A DNA stretch of 64,000 bases from Paludibacteraceae bacterium (GCA_017559505.1 JAFYSF010000010.1:61933-125932); one strand, 5' to 3'. Shown: positions 44,660-53,344, numbered from the stretch's first letter. Made by a program: numbers and translations. Notes: a model not told the origin generated them from the letters alone.

Positions 44660-46090
44660 ATGGAACAAAAAGAACAACAAGGTCAATTAAAGCGCGCTAT
44701 GCGTCCGATTGACGTATGGGGACTTGCACTTGGAGCAATTATTGGTTGGGGATGTTTCGTCCTCCCTGGTAACGCATTCTTGCCTAAAGCTGGTCCATTG
44801 GGAACTGCTGTCGGTATGGCTATTGGTGCCACACTTATTTTGGTTATTGCATTAAGCTATGGATATTTGATACGTAAATTTCCTCTGAGTGGAGGTGAAT
44901 TTATTTATACCAAAAAGACAATGGGCAAAACCAATGCCTTCATCTGCGGATGGGGTATGATATTGGCTTATTGGAGTTTAATCCCTCTCAATGCCACTGC
45001 ATTGGGTATGATTAGTCGCTATTTATTCCCTGGCATAATCCAATTTGGCCACTTGTATCAAGTTGCTGGGTGGGACGTATATGCAGGCGAAGTGATTGTG
45101 GCTTCGTTGTTCATCATCCTAATGGCAATTGTCAACATACGAGGCATCAAACAAGCAGCTTGGACTCAAACTACTATCGCATTGACTTTGGTGGCTGGTA
45201 TATTCATGGTTACACTCTTGATTCTCATACAAGGTCCTGATTTGAGCAATCTTGCACCTGCATTGCCAACGAGTCAAAATTGGTGGAAAGGCGTATTTGC
45301 TATCGTGGCAATGGCTCCGTGGGCATTCATCGGTTTCGATTGCATTCCACAATCGGCTGAAGAATATAACTTTAACCACAAAAAATCTACTCGCATCATG
45401 GTGTTGGCCATCTCTATTGCAGCATTGCTCTATGTGGCAGTGAACACTATCACCGCATTAGGTTTCCAAGATGGTATGTCGTGGGAAGAGATGCTCGTAA
45501 ACTTAAAAAGCAACAACCAAATTTGGGCTACAGGTTATGTGGTTAAAATGAAATTAGGCATCATAGGTCTTACTCTTTTGGGTATTGCCATGTTCTGCGC
45601 CGTAGTTTCGGGTATGAACGCATTCTATATCTCAACATCACGCCTTATGTATGCTATGGCTCAAGATGGAGCATTGCCATCAACATTCGGCAAATTAGGA
45701 GTTAAACACGGCACACCTCGCAATGCTATTTTATTCGTGATGGTGCTCAGTTTATTTGCCCCTTGGTTTGGTCGCGAGGTGTTGAACTGGATTGTTGATA
45801 TGACTTCGGTTGGTGCAGCAATCGTGTTTGCTTACACTACAGCATCAGCTGCTATTTGGGCTATCCGCCACAACCACAAACTCCAAGCATGGATTGGTTT
45901 TATTGGTTGCATCATTTCAGTGTTCTTCTTGTCGCTATTGATTGTACCAGGCATGCCAGGCTATTTATCATTCCAAAGTCGCATTATTTTGCTCGTTTGG
46001 ATTGCAATAGGCATTGTATTCTATGCCTTAATCCATAAAAAATATAAAAAGGTATCTGACGAACACAAGATCGAAGAAGTTAAAGACTAA
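44660..46090 (+). CDS. APC-family amino acid permease
   Basis: The 476-residue protein has twelve predicted helices and the APC core start GLALGAIIGWGCFVLPG near residue 15 and the second consensus IRKFPLSGGEFIYTK near residue 70. It carries an amino acid or an analogue across the inner membrane; substrate not predictable. Its position inside the suf cluster, between sufD and sufS with a 73-bp gap before and 8 bp after, is unusual and suggests supply of a substrate such as cysteine, which is inference. Confidence 0.88.
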   Translation: MEQKEQQGQLKRAMRPIDVWGLALGAIIGWGCFVLPGNAFLPKAGPLGTAVGMAIGATLILVIALSYGYLIRKFPLSGGEFIYTKKTMGKTNAFICGWGMILAYWSLIPLNATALGMISRYLFPGIIQFGHLYQVAGWDVYAGEVIVASLFIILMAIVNIRGIKQAAWTQTTIALTLVAGIFMVTLLILIQGPDLSNLAPALPTSQNWWKGVFAIVAMAPWAFIGFDCIPQSAEEYNFNHKKSTRIMVLAISIAALLYVAVNTITALGFQDGMSWEEMLVNLKSNNQIWATGYVVKMKLGIIGLTLLGIAMFCAVVSGMNAFYISTSRLMYAMAQDGALPSTFGKLGVKHGTPRNAILFVMVLSLFAPWFGREVLNWIVDMTSVGAAIVFAYTTASAAIWAIRHNHKLQAWIGFIGCIISVFFLSLLIVPGMPGYLSFQSRIILLVWIAIGIVFYALIHKKYKKVSDEHKIEEVKD

Positions 46091-46098
46091 CTATTTAT

Positions 46099-47316
46099 AT
46101 GCTCAACATCGAAAATATAAGAAACGATTTCCCTATACTTGCCCGTGAGGTGCATGGCAAACCATTGGTCTATTTCGACAATGGAGCCACTACACAAAAA
46201 CCTCAAGCCGTGTTAGATAGAATCATGCACGCATATACTCTCGAAAACTCTAATATTCATCGAGGGGTGCATTATCTTAGCGGTGTAGCCACCGAGGCTC
46301 ATGAGGCTGCGCGTCAGCGTGTGGCTGACTTTATCGGTGCCGAATCGAAAGACGAAATTCTCTTCACTCGTGGCACGACTGAAAGCATCAACCTCGTAGC
46401 GCGCACACTTGCCGACCAAATATGCCACGAAGGCGACGAAATACTCATCTCCACAATGGAGCATCACTCCAACATCGTGCCTTGGCAAATGGCTTGCGAA
46501 CGCACAGGCGCCGTATTGCGCGTAGCTCCTATCAACGAAAAGGGGGAATTGATTCTATCCGAGTTTGAAGCATTACTGAACGAACGCACAAAAATCGTAT
46601 CTATCGCACACGTAAGCAACGTATTAGGCACGGTCAACCCTGTTGCCGACATCATACGCATGGCTCACAACCATGGTGCTAAGGTATTGATTGATGGGGC
46701 TCAAGCTATTGCGCATATACCGGTCAATGTAGTTGATTTAGATGCCGATTTCTATGCCTTCTCAGGCCATAAAGTCTATGCTCCGAATGGCATCGGTGTA
46801 CTATATGGCAAACGCGCATTGCTCGACTCTATGCCTCCATTCATGGGTGGTGGCGAGATGATTGAAACTGTGCGATTCGAAAAGACTACATACAATAAAC
46901 TACCTTATAAATACGAAGCCGGCACGCCCGACTATGTAGGCAGTTGCGCATTGGCGATAGCTCTCGACTATATCTCAACGATTGGTATGCAATCAATAGC
47001 CGACTACGAGCACCACTTGCTCCACTATGCTACTCAAAAGATAAAAGAGATTGACGGAGTACGCATTATCGGCGAAGCACAAGAGAAAAGCGGTGTATTG
47101 TCGTTCGTAGTTGATGGTGTACACCCTTACGACATAGGCATGATGCTCGACAAACTCGGCATTGCTATTCGCACAGGTCACCACTGCGCCGAACCGCTCA
47201 TCGACCATTTTGGCATACCCGGCACAGCTCGCGCCTCATTTGCTTTCTACAACACAATCGAGGAGATCGACTATTTCATCGCATCGCTCAAACGAGTATT
47301 GATGATATTAAGGTAA
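46099..47316 (+). CDS. sufS: Cysteine desulfurase SufS
   Basis: The 405-residue PLP enzyme has the PLP lysine in FYAFSGHKVYAPNGIGVLYG near residue 223, the PLP-binding aspartate in VLIDGAQAIAHIPV near 197 and the active-site Cys loop RTGHHCAEPL near 360. This is a group II (SufS) desulfurase, releasing sulfur from cysteine for Fe-S assembly. It begins 8 bp after the permease stop. A tract of dispersed repeats follows. Confidence 0.95.
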   Translation: MLNIENIRNDFPILAREVHGKPLVYFDNGATTQKPQAVLDRIMHAYTLENSNIHRGVHYLSGVATEAHEAARQRVADFIGAESKDEILFTRGTTESINLVARTLADQICHEGDEILISTMEHHSNIVPWQMACERTGAVLRVAPINEKGELILSEFEALLNERTKIVSIAHVSNVLGTVNPVADIIRMAHNHGAKVLIDGAQAIAHIPVNVVDLDADFYAFSGHKVYAPNGIGVLYGKRALLDSMPPFMGGGEMIETVRFEKTTYNKLPYKYEAGTPDYVGSCALAIALDYISTIGMQSIADYEHHLLHYATQKIKEIDGVRIIGEAQEKSGVLSFVVDGVHPYDIGMMLDKLGIAIRTGHHCAEPLIDHFGIPGTARASFAFYNTIEEIDYFIASLKRVLMILR

Positions 47317-47356
47317 AAACAAGGATAACACACACTCTCATTGTGTATTCAAAACC

Positions 47357-47432
47357 TAAACTTCACCTTACCCTCAAGCAAGGGCAAGCAACCTTCACCG
47401 AAGAAGACTGACACACACTCACAGTGTGTATT
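47357..47432 (+). repeat. Dispersed repeat family R1, copy 6
   Basis: AACTTCACCTTACCCTCAAG, CAAGGGCAAGCAACCTTCAC and CGAAGAAGACTGACACACAC, the longest copy, ending in an imperfect ACACACTCACAGTGTGT palindrome. It lies in the leader of glsA. Confidence 0.82.
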
Positions 47433-47460
47433 GCTAATACATTTTTTTAATTAAAACTAT

Positions 47461-48300
47461 ATGTCCGAAAACAAACGATTCAAAATTGACATCGACGAAA
47501 TCTTAAAAGCGAAAGTTAAGAAAAAATTGCCTAAATTCTTGGTCAATTTCCTTAAACGTCGCATACATCAAGAGGAAATCAACCATTGCATCGAGCATGC
47601 AAAATGCCCACAAGGCGTAGGTTTCTTTGATGAAGCACTCGAATATGTTGATATCAAATACGAAATACGTGGAGCCGAAAATCTCGACCCTTCACGCCGT
47701 TGTATCTTTGCCAGCAACCACCCAATCGGAGGTCCTGAGGCTTTGATTATGGGTTCGGTGATGCGTAAATTTTATGGCGAAAGCTTCCGCGTGCCTGTCA
47801 ACAATATCTTGGCTCACTTCCACCCACTCGCCGAGTTCTTCGTGCCTGTCAACATGAACGGACGCCAAAGCCGTGAAATCAGCGAAGGTCTAACACGCAT
47901 GTTCGAAAGCCCATACCAAGTGCTCGTCTACCCCGCTGGCAAATGCGCCCGCACCGAAAAAGGCAAAGTCACTGAGCAACCTTGGAAAAAGATGTTCATC
48001 ACACAATCACGCAAATACGAGCGCGATGTAGTGCCAGTACACATGTCGGGCTACAACTCCAAACTCTTCATGCGCCTCACCTCGCTCAGCAAATTCCTCG
48101 GCCTGAAGTTCAACATCGGCATGTTTATGCTCGTAGACGAACTATTCAAGAAAAGAGGCAAAACATTTGTCATCACCTTCGGCAAACCAATCCCTTATAG
48201 CACATTCGACAAGTCAAAAACCGACCAACAATGGGCAAATATGGTGCGCCACGAAGTAGAAAAACTACAAGAAGGCAACGGACAAGAACCTAACATCTAA
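47461..48300 (+). CDS. glsA: Glycine lipid O-acyltransferase GlsA (lysophospholipid acyltransferase family)
   Basis: The 279-residue protein is an acyltransferase with the catalytic ASNHPIGGPEAL near residue 83 (NHxxxxD-type, here with NHPIGGPE), the VPVNNILAH region and VYPAGKCAR near 158. In Bacteroides, GlsA adds the second acyl chain to mono-acylated glycine, and the adjacent GlsB adds the first. The two following genes are GlsB-like, so this is the glycine-lipid cluster. Family usual length is similar. No membrane helix is obvious; it is probably peripheral. Confidence 0.85.
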   Translation: MSENKRFKIDIDEILKAKVKKKLPKFLVNFLKRRIHQEEINHCIEHAKCPQGVGFFDEALEYVDIKYEIRGAENLDPSRRCIFASNHPIGGPEALIMGSVMRKFYGESFRVPVNNILAHFHPLAEFFVPVNMNGRQSREISEGLTRMFESPYQVLVYPAGKCARTEKGKVTEQPWKKMFITQSRKYERDVVPVHMSGYNSKLFMRLTSLSKFLGLKFNIGMFMLVDELFKKRGKTFVITFGKPIPYSTFDKSKTDQQWANMVRHEVEKLQEGNGQEPNI

Positions 48301-48301
48301 T

Positions 48302-48483
48302 TAATAATGAACAGTTATTAATGAATAGTTAATAATGAACAGTTATTAATGAATAGTTAATAATGAATAGTTATTAACGCCATTCGGCATTTAACTAAAC
48401 ACTAATAACTAATAACTATTCACTCAACACTAATAACTAATAACTAATAACTATTCACTAATAACTAATAACTAAACACTACT
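48302..48483. repeat. Tandem words of AATAGTTATTAATG type
   Basis: About 180 bp of AT-rich words such as AATAATGAACAGTTATTAAT and ACTAATAACTAATAACTATT, in both orientations, fill the gap between glsA and the first glsB. There is no regular unit, so it is not a CRISPR array. Confidence 0.8.
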
Positions 48484-48486
48484 AAT

Positions 48487-49422
48487 ATGATTCCAATTAT
48501 TGAACCTATCGCAAAAGAGTTGCTCAAACAAGAGCTCAACGAAAAAACATTTCTCAGAAAAACAAACAAAGCTGATAACGAAATATATGTAGTCAATGCC
48601 GAAAATTCACCTAACGTATTGTGCGAAATCGGTCGTCTCCGTGAAGTATCATTCCGTGCCGTAGGCGGTGGCTCTGGCAAAGAGTGCGACCTCGACCACT
48701 TCGACCTCGAAGACAAAGCATGCTATCAGCTCATCGTTTGGAACCCTGAATTAGAAGAAATCATCGGTGGCTATCGCTTCACACGTTGGGCGCAAGCTTC
48801 GTTCCTCGAAAATGGTCAACCATACGTGAATACAGAGCACCTCTTCGACTTCTCTGAAAAATTCTTGAAAGACTATTTCCCATACTGCCTCGAGATGGCT
48901 CGTGCTTTCGTACAACCAAAATATCAAAGCGCAGAAATGGGTCGCAAAAGCCTCTTTGCGCTCGACAACCTTTGGGATGGCATTGGTGGTCTTGTTGCAA
49001 CTGACCCTTCTATCAAATATCTCGCTGGCAAAGTAACAATCTATAGCACAAGCCCTGACAAGAGCCGTAAAGCAATGATCTACTATCTCGAAAAATATTT
49101 CGGCGACCGCGAAAAAATGCTCGTGTCTAAACACCCTGAGACTTGCACCGACGAAGAACGTGCCGAGTTTGATGCTATGTTCTGTGGCGAAACAGCAAAA
49201 GACAACTACAAAATCCTCAACAACTTCGTTAAGTCAATGAACGACACCATTCCGCCACTCATCCACTCCTACATCGAACTCTCAAGCTCTATGAAAACAT
49301 TCGGCACTACGTTCGACCCTGACTTTGGCGATTGCTACGACACAGCTATGCTCATCACCGTAGCCGACATCTACGAACCTAAATACAAACGCTACATCGA
49401 ATCATATTTCGACCAAAAATAA
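48487..49422 (+). CDS. glsB: GlsB-like N-acyltransferase, paralogue 1
   Basis: The 311-residue protein belongs to the OlsB/GlsB hemolysin-acetyltransferase family: IGRLREVSFRAVGGGSG near residue 47, DLEDKACYQLIVWN and EEIIGGYRFT, then LEMARAFVQPKYQSAEM and FALDNLWDGIGG. GlsB N-acylates glycine with a 3-hydroxy fatty acid, the first step of glycine lipid. It is followed by a paralogue after 171 bp. Confidence 0.82.
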   Translation: MIPIIEPIAKELLKQELNEKTFLRKTNKADNEIYVVNAENSPNVLCEIGRLREVSFRAVGGGSGKECDLDHFDLEDKACYQLIVWNPELEEIIGGYRFTRWAQASFLENGQPYVNTEHLFDFSEKFLKDYFPYCLEMARAFVQPKYQSAEMGRKSLFALDNLWDGIGGLVATDPSIKYLAGKVTIYSTSPDKSRKAMIYYLEKYFGDREKMLVSKHPETCTDEERAEFDAMFCGETAKDNYKILNNFVKSMNDTIPPLIHSYIELSSSMKTFGTTFDPDFGDCYDTAMLITVADIYEPKYKRYIESYFDQK

Positions 49423-49482
49423 TAAACTATTTTTATTATCACACAATAGTCAATAATCGCATATCTATTACCCTCATATTCT

Positions 49483-49583
49483 CCCCCTGTCTTAGGGGGA
49501 GTCCACGAAGTGGGAGGGGGTTATTACCATTGACTGTTGACTGTTGACTGTCGACCGTTGACCGTTGACCGTAGACCGTAGAC
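49483..49583. repeat. C/G-rich hairpin and TTGACTGTTGAC tract
   Basis: TCCCCCTGTCTTAGGGGGAG with CGAAGTGGGAGGGGG (49485-49521), then about six GTTGACTGTTGACC-type units (49531-49583), the same words as those inside ribD. Confidence 0.8.
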
Positions 49584-49593
49584 TATATTAACC

Positions 49594-50568
49594 ATGCAAG
49601 AACAACCTATAATACCACCCATCGACCGCGAACTAATCAAAGCGGAATTAAATGAAGAACGTTTTCTTCGTACGACCAACAAAGCTGGCAACCAAATCTA
49701 TATCATCAACGCCCACAACTCGCCTCACACCATGCGCGAGATCGGTCGCTTGCGTGAAATAGCATTCCGCACAGCTGGCGGTGGCACTGGCTATGAAGTG
49801 GATATCGACCAATTCGACACCATGGACTCCCCATGCGAGCAACTCATTGTGTGGAATCCCGATGCCGAAGAAATCATTGGGGGCTACCGCTTCATTCTTG
49901 GCGAAGACATCAAATACGACGCCGAAGGGCAACCACTTATTGCCACCTCTCACCTATTCAAGTTCTCTAAGAAGTTCATCGACAAGTATATGCCCTACAC
50001 CATCGAGCTAGGCCGTTCATTCGTCACTGTCGAGTATCAATCATCGCAAGCAGGAGCCAAGAGCCTCTATGCGCTCGACAACCTTTGGGACGGACTTGGA
50101 GCCTTGACCGTGAAGTATCCGCACATCAAATATTTCTTTGGCAAATTCACCATGTATCCATCGTTCAACACCACCGGTCGCGACATGATACTCTTCTACC
50201 TCAAACGCCATTTTGGCGACAAACAAAAACTCGTCACACCGCACAACCCACTGAAATTTGCCAGCAAACTCACCCTCTTGCAACGACTATTCCCAGTCAA
50301 GGCAGTCAAAGACAACTACAAAATTCTCAACCGCGAAGTCCGAGCCCTTGGCGAAAACATTCCACCACTCGTCAACGCCTACATGAACCTCTCGTCCACA
50401 ATGAAAGTCTTCGGCACAGCCATCAACGACGAATTTGGCAATGTAGAAGAAACCGGCATACTCATCACAGTCAAAGACATATACGAAGAAAAACGCAACC
50501 GCCACATCGTTTCCTACGTTCAGAACCTCAAAGACAACCTCAATCTAAAACAAATCGGCATAAAATAA
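49594..50568 (+). CDS. GlsB-like N-acyltransferase, paralogue 2
   Basis: The 324-residue protein is a close paralogue of the gene at 48487: MREIGRLREIAFRTAGGGTG near residue 48, QLIVWNPDAEEIIGGYRF, LGRSFVTVEYQSSQAG and YALDNLWDGLGAL. It differs in its middle and C-terminal parts (for example a LTLLQRLFPVKAVKDN insert). Two tandem copies suggest different acyl or amino-acid (glycine versus serine-glycine) substrates. It is on the same strand as its neighbours and followed after 42 bp by a small membrane protein. Confidence 0.8.
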   Translation: MQEQPIIPPIDRELIKAELNEERFLRTTNKAGNQIYIINAHNSPHTMREIGRLREIAFRTAGGGTGYEVDIDQFDTMDSPCEQLIVWNPDAEEIIGGYRFILGEDIKYDAEGQPLIATSHLFKFSKKFIDKYMPYTIELGRSFVTVEYQSSQAGAKSLYALDNLWDGLGALTVKYPHIKYFFGKFTMYPSFNTTGRDMILFYLKRHFGDKQKLVTPHNPLKFASKLTLLQRLFPVKAVKDNYKILNREVRALGENIPPLVNAYMNLSSTMKVFGTAINDEFGNVEETGILITVKDIYEEKRNRHIVSYVQNLKDNLNLKQIGIK

Positions 50569-50610
50569 CTTTGCAGGTCTAAAAAAAATCATGTCTAAAA
50601 TAAACACAAA

Positions 50611-51036
50611 ATGGTTATTATAATAATCCTCATCATACTACTCATTCTTTTAGTAGGCGTATCCCTCTTTGTTCGTCGCATCAACAAGCAAACGCCCGAA
50701 CAACCACCCGTCGAGATAGCCGACGACTGCTGTGGTTCGCATGCCGTGTGCGAGCGCGACAGCCTTCTTTCGCAGACCGACCAAATCATCTATTTCGACG
50801 ACGAAGAACTCGACACCCTCCGCGGCATCCCCTCTAGCGACTACACCGACGCACAAATCAGCATGCTCGAAAACGTCTTCTACACCCTCCGCGAGCAAGA
50901 CGTTTCAGGATGGATACGCAGCCTACAACTCCGCAACATCGACCTACCACTCGACATCCGCGACCAAGCCCTACTCATCGTCGCCGAACGCCGCGAACAC
51001 ACCCTCGAAGAATGGACAAAAAACAACCCAAAATAA
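50611..51036 (+). CDS. Small single-pass membrane protein with DDCCGxHAVCExD motif
   Basis: The 141-residue protein has an N-terminal membrane helix (IIIILIILLILLVGVSLFV) and a soluble part with ADDCCGSHAVCERDSLL near residue 40, and YFDDEELDTLRG and LQLRNIDLPLDIRDQALLIV. I remember Bacteroidales proteins with this Cys-rich motif that are annotated vaguely (for example as phospholipase); no catalytic motif is visible here. A TAACTTTG lies at 50566-50573, but without a -33. The location in the membrane next to glycine-lipid genes suggests an envelope role. Confidence 0.6.
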   Translation: MVIIIILIILLILLVGVSLFVRRINKQTPEQPPVEIADDCCGSHAVCERDSLLSQTDQIIYFDDEELDTLRGIPSSDYTDAQISMLENVFYTLREQDVSGWIRSLQLRNIDLPLDIRDQALLIVAERREHTLEEWTKNNPK

Positions 51037-51158
51037 CCCCCCTCCAAGCCACCCTTTCCCACAAAAGAGTGGCTTTTTTCATCCCCACAACAGATACCCT
51101 CACCATAGGCTCACCATACCACCAACACAAAAAAATCCAAAAAAAATCCTCAAAACAC

Positions 51159-51189
51159 TTGACTTTCGCCTCAAAATTTTGTATCTTTG
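51159..51189 (+). promoter_or_regulatory. Promoter in the gap before the replication-like gene
   Basis: TTG (51159-51161), a 20-bp spacer and TATCTTTG (51182-51189) fit the consensus. The predicted leader to ATG 51582 is nearly 390 nt and contains two long direct repeats. Confidence 0.6.
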
Positions 51190-51257
51190 TATAAACCCCT
51201 CCCCCCCATACAACTATCAAAAACAGAGCATCAAAGCCCTCCAATTTCCCATAAAAA

Positions 51258-51300
51258 AATCTAGTAAGCAAAGCGTTCTAGAATATCTAGAACATCCAGC
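51258..51300. repeat. CTAGA-box repeat (family R4)
   Basis: AAAATCTAGTAAGCAAAGCG TTCTAGAATATCTAG and AACATCCAGC, related to 62103-62160 and 38685-38740. Confidence 0.6.
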
Positions 51301-51306
51301 TCCAAC

Positions 51307-51474
51307 AAGGCGTCAAAGACGTCTAACCATACTTAACCGCTGCGTGACCGACCGAAGGGAAGGAACCTGCAGATAGAACATCGCCCTAACACATTTACAT
51401 CAAAAAAGGCGTCAAAGACGTCCAACCATACTTAACCGCTGGTGACTGACCGAAGGGAAGGAACCTGCGGATAG
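51307..51474 (+). repeat. Two direct repeats of about 70 bp, 99-bp period
   Basis: AAGGCGTCAAAGACGTCTAA, then CCATACTTAACCGCTG and GACCGAAGGGAAGGAACCTG at 51307-51375 return as a near copy at 51406-51474. The shared core includes CGTCAAAGACG and CCGAAGGGAAGGAACC. It lies in the predicted leader of the gene at 51582. Confidence 0.85.
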
Positions 51475-51581
51475 CGAACCTCTCCCCCCTATCGTCCCCG
51501 AAGGGGGCGAACTATTGCAATAAACAAAAACAAAACAATACAGAGGGGAATAAATAACGTTATATTAACCAACAAACCATT

Positions 51582-52244
51582 ATGCAAAAAAAATCAATCT
51601 CAAACAACTACCTCTCCATCCAAGGATGGATGACCGAACAACTTGGCCTCAAAGGCAACGAACTCATCACCTACGCCCTCATTCACGGCTTCTCACAAGA
51701 CGGCGAATCAAAATTCAATGGCTCAATCGCCTACATCCAACAATGGCTCGGATGCGCCCGACAAACCGTCTTCAACACCCTACAATCATTAGAAAAAAAA
51801 GGACTAATCAAAAAACACGAAATCAACACCGGCGGCTACAAACTATGCAGCTACCGCACAACAGTCAAAAAATCAGACCCCCAGTCCAAAAACCATACAC
51901 CCCCCGTCCAAAATTTAGACAAAACCAGTCCAGAAATTAGACCCAATAATATATATAATATAAAAGATAATATAACCACCCCATCCTTCGACGACCTATG
52001 GCAACTCTACGGACAAAAAGGCAATCACACAAAATCAAAAGCAAAATACAGCGAACTAACACCCGATGAAAAAAACCAAATCTGGCAACACCTCACCGGC
52101 GACAACTACCACATAGGCTACCTCGACGCCACCTCCCACCAAAACAACAAATACCGCAAAAACCTCGAAAACTACATCACCAGCCGAGAATTTGAAAAAC
52201 CACTAAACGAACAAGAATTTTCAAATATCACACTCATTGCTTGA
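51582..52244 (+). CDS. Winged-helix protein resembling phage/plasmid replication initiators
   Basis: The 220-residue protein has an N-terminal helix-turn-helix/winged-helix part (LGLKGNELITYALIHGFSQD, then SIAYIQQWLGCARQTVFNTL, LEKKGLIKKHE) of the type found in replication-initiator-like or phage helix-turn-helix proteins, then a low-complexity linker and a C-terminal helical part with DLWQLYGQKGN and LENYITSRE. It may be the remnant of a mobile element, but no other element genes lie nearby. A bidirectional terminator follows. Confidence 0.6.
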   Translation: MQKKSISNNYLSIQGWMTEQLGLKGNELITYALIHGFSQDGESKFNGSIAYIQQWLGCARQTVFNTLQSLEKKGLIKKHEINTGGYKLCSYRTTVKKSDPQSKNHTPPVQNLDKTSPEIRPNNIYNIKDNITTPSFDDLWQLYGQKGNHTKSKAKYSELTPDEKNQIWQHLTGDNYHIGYLDATSHQNNKYRKNLENYITSREFEKPLNEQEFSNITLIA

Positions 52245-52268
52245 TATTTTTTCTTAAAAAAGTAAAAA

Positions 52269-52306
52269 AAATATGGCAAAGTCCCACAAAAGACTTTACC
52301 ATATTT
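52269..52306. terminator. Bidirectional terminator
   Basis: AAATATGGCAAAGTC (52269-52283) and GACTTTACCATATTT (52292-52306) pair with one mismatch, between the convergent genes at 52244 and 52326. Confidence 0.8.
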
Positions 52307-52325
52307 ATATTATTGATTTTACGAG

Positions 52326-53018
52326 TTATGGGCAAACTGGGCGTACAGATAGACCATAACAACGTACAACACCCCAATCACCTTCTCCATCAGTGTATGT
52401 CCAAGCGCAGGCTGAAGTACCAATATCTTTTGTAAATACAGAACTAGTCCAATAATAAAAACTTGCCCCTTGCAGACAAAGACCATATTCGCCATTAGCA
52501 TAACCAGCAGCAGGAAGATAAATACAACAATCTGTATATCCTTCTATTTTGGAAGTGATTCTGTAACATAAAACATTATTCACAGTTGTTTTTTCCCAAG
52601 TACAATTACTTATTAGTTCTCGCAACTCTTCTACTGTTGGCATTCTCCATTTGCCACCCCAATTTACTGTAGCAGCATCATCTTTTGGTTCGAGAATAAT
52701 TTTATTATCAACACATCCGTTTTTACCACACCATGATTGATCACAATATTTTGTTATTTCATCATATGCAGTACCATATTTGTATGTCCTCCAACCATAA
52801 TCATTATACGCTTTCGTTTCAGTCTCACCCCAAGCAAAAAAATCACCATAATCTTCTGGATTCTCTGCTCCTACGTTACATGTCGCCCATTTTACAGAAA
52901 GACCTAAATCAACATATTCGTGTTTACTTGGATTATTTAAGCCTAGACCACCTTGTTCGCATTGAACAAACAACAAAACAAATGCTACTAAAGAAACTAA
53001 ATAAAAAATCTTTTTCAT
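52326..53018 (-). CDS. Lipoprotein with FISUMP (Fib_succ_major)-like domain
   Basis: The 230-residue protein has a lipoprotein signal (VSLVAFVLLFVQC, lipobox VQC) and a body with the pattern YVDLGLSVKWATCNVGAENP, DYGDFFAWGETETK, WRMPTVEELRELI, YWTSSV and VRPVCP at the C-terminus. This is the FISUMP or formylglycine-enzyme-like/C-type-lectin-like surface domain of Bacteroidetes. Cell-surface binding of an unknown ligand is likely. It is followed by no close gene and preceded by a small gene at 53030 (11-bp gap). Confidence 0.78.
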   Translation of the reverse strand: MKKIFYLVSLVAFVLLFVQCEQGGLGLNNPSKHEYVDLGLSVKWATCNVGAENPEDYGDFFAWGETETKAYNDYGWRTYKYGTAYDEITKYCDQSWCGKNGCVDNKIILEPKDDAATVNWGGKWRMPTVEELRELISNCTWEKTTVNNVLCYRITSKIEGYTDCCIYLPAAGYANGEYGLCLQGASFYYWTSSVFTKDIGTSACAWTYTDGEGDWGVVRCYGLSVRPVCP

Positions 53019-53029
53019 AATATAAACAA

Positions 53030-53260
53030 TTATTCGTTACATACAGTTACATAATCTGGATTAACTTGATACAATCGACCTGATTCTAAATCTTGAATAA
53101 TCACAATAGACTCTTGTTGTGATCCATTTTCTGTTTGCACAATTTGCAAACCAAACTCTTGAAATAAGCCAACTCTTTCTTTATGACCTTCATCATATCC
53201 ATCTTCCATAAATCCTAACTCTGGATTTATCTGAAATATAACTTTTTGATTCTTTTCCAT
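53030..53260 (-). CDS. Small hypothetical protein, 76 aa
   Basis: A 76-residue soluble protein (MEKNQKVIFQINPELGFMED and on) with beta-strand pattern SIVIIQDLESGRLYQVNPDY at the end and no known family. It is 11 bp upstream of the lipoprotein gene, so it is probably cotranscribed. Confidence 0.45.
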   Translation of the reverse strand: MEKNQKVIFQINPELGFMEDGYDEGHKERVGLFQEFGLQIVQTENGSQQESIVIIQDLESGRLYQVNPDYVTVCNE

Positions 53261-53344
53261 AAATAATTAAATATAAAAAACTTACTCTATCTCAGATTTT
53301 CAGTATACTCTGAAGTTCCTTATTCAAAAAAGATTAAATATATT

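Noticed and set aside
48302..48483. CRISPR-like tandem repeats
   Set aside because: The words are 8-14 bp, AT-rich, without a fixed repeat or unique spacers, and no cas genes are present.
51307..51474. Retron ncRNA before a reverse transcriptase
   Set aside because: No reverse transcriptase follows; the repeats are direct, not inverted, and the next gene is a winged-helix protein.
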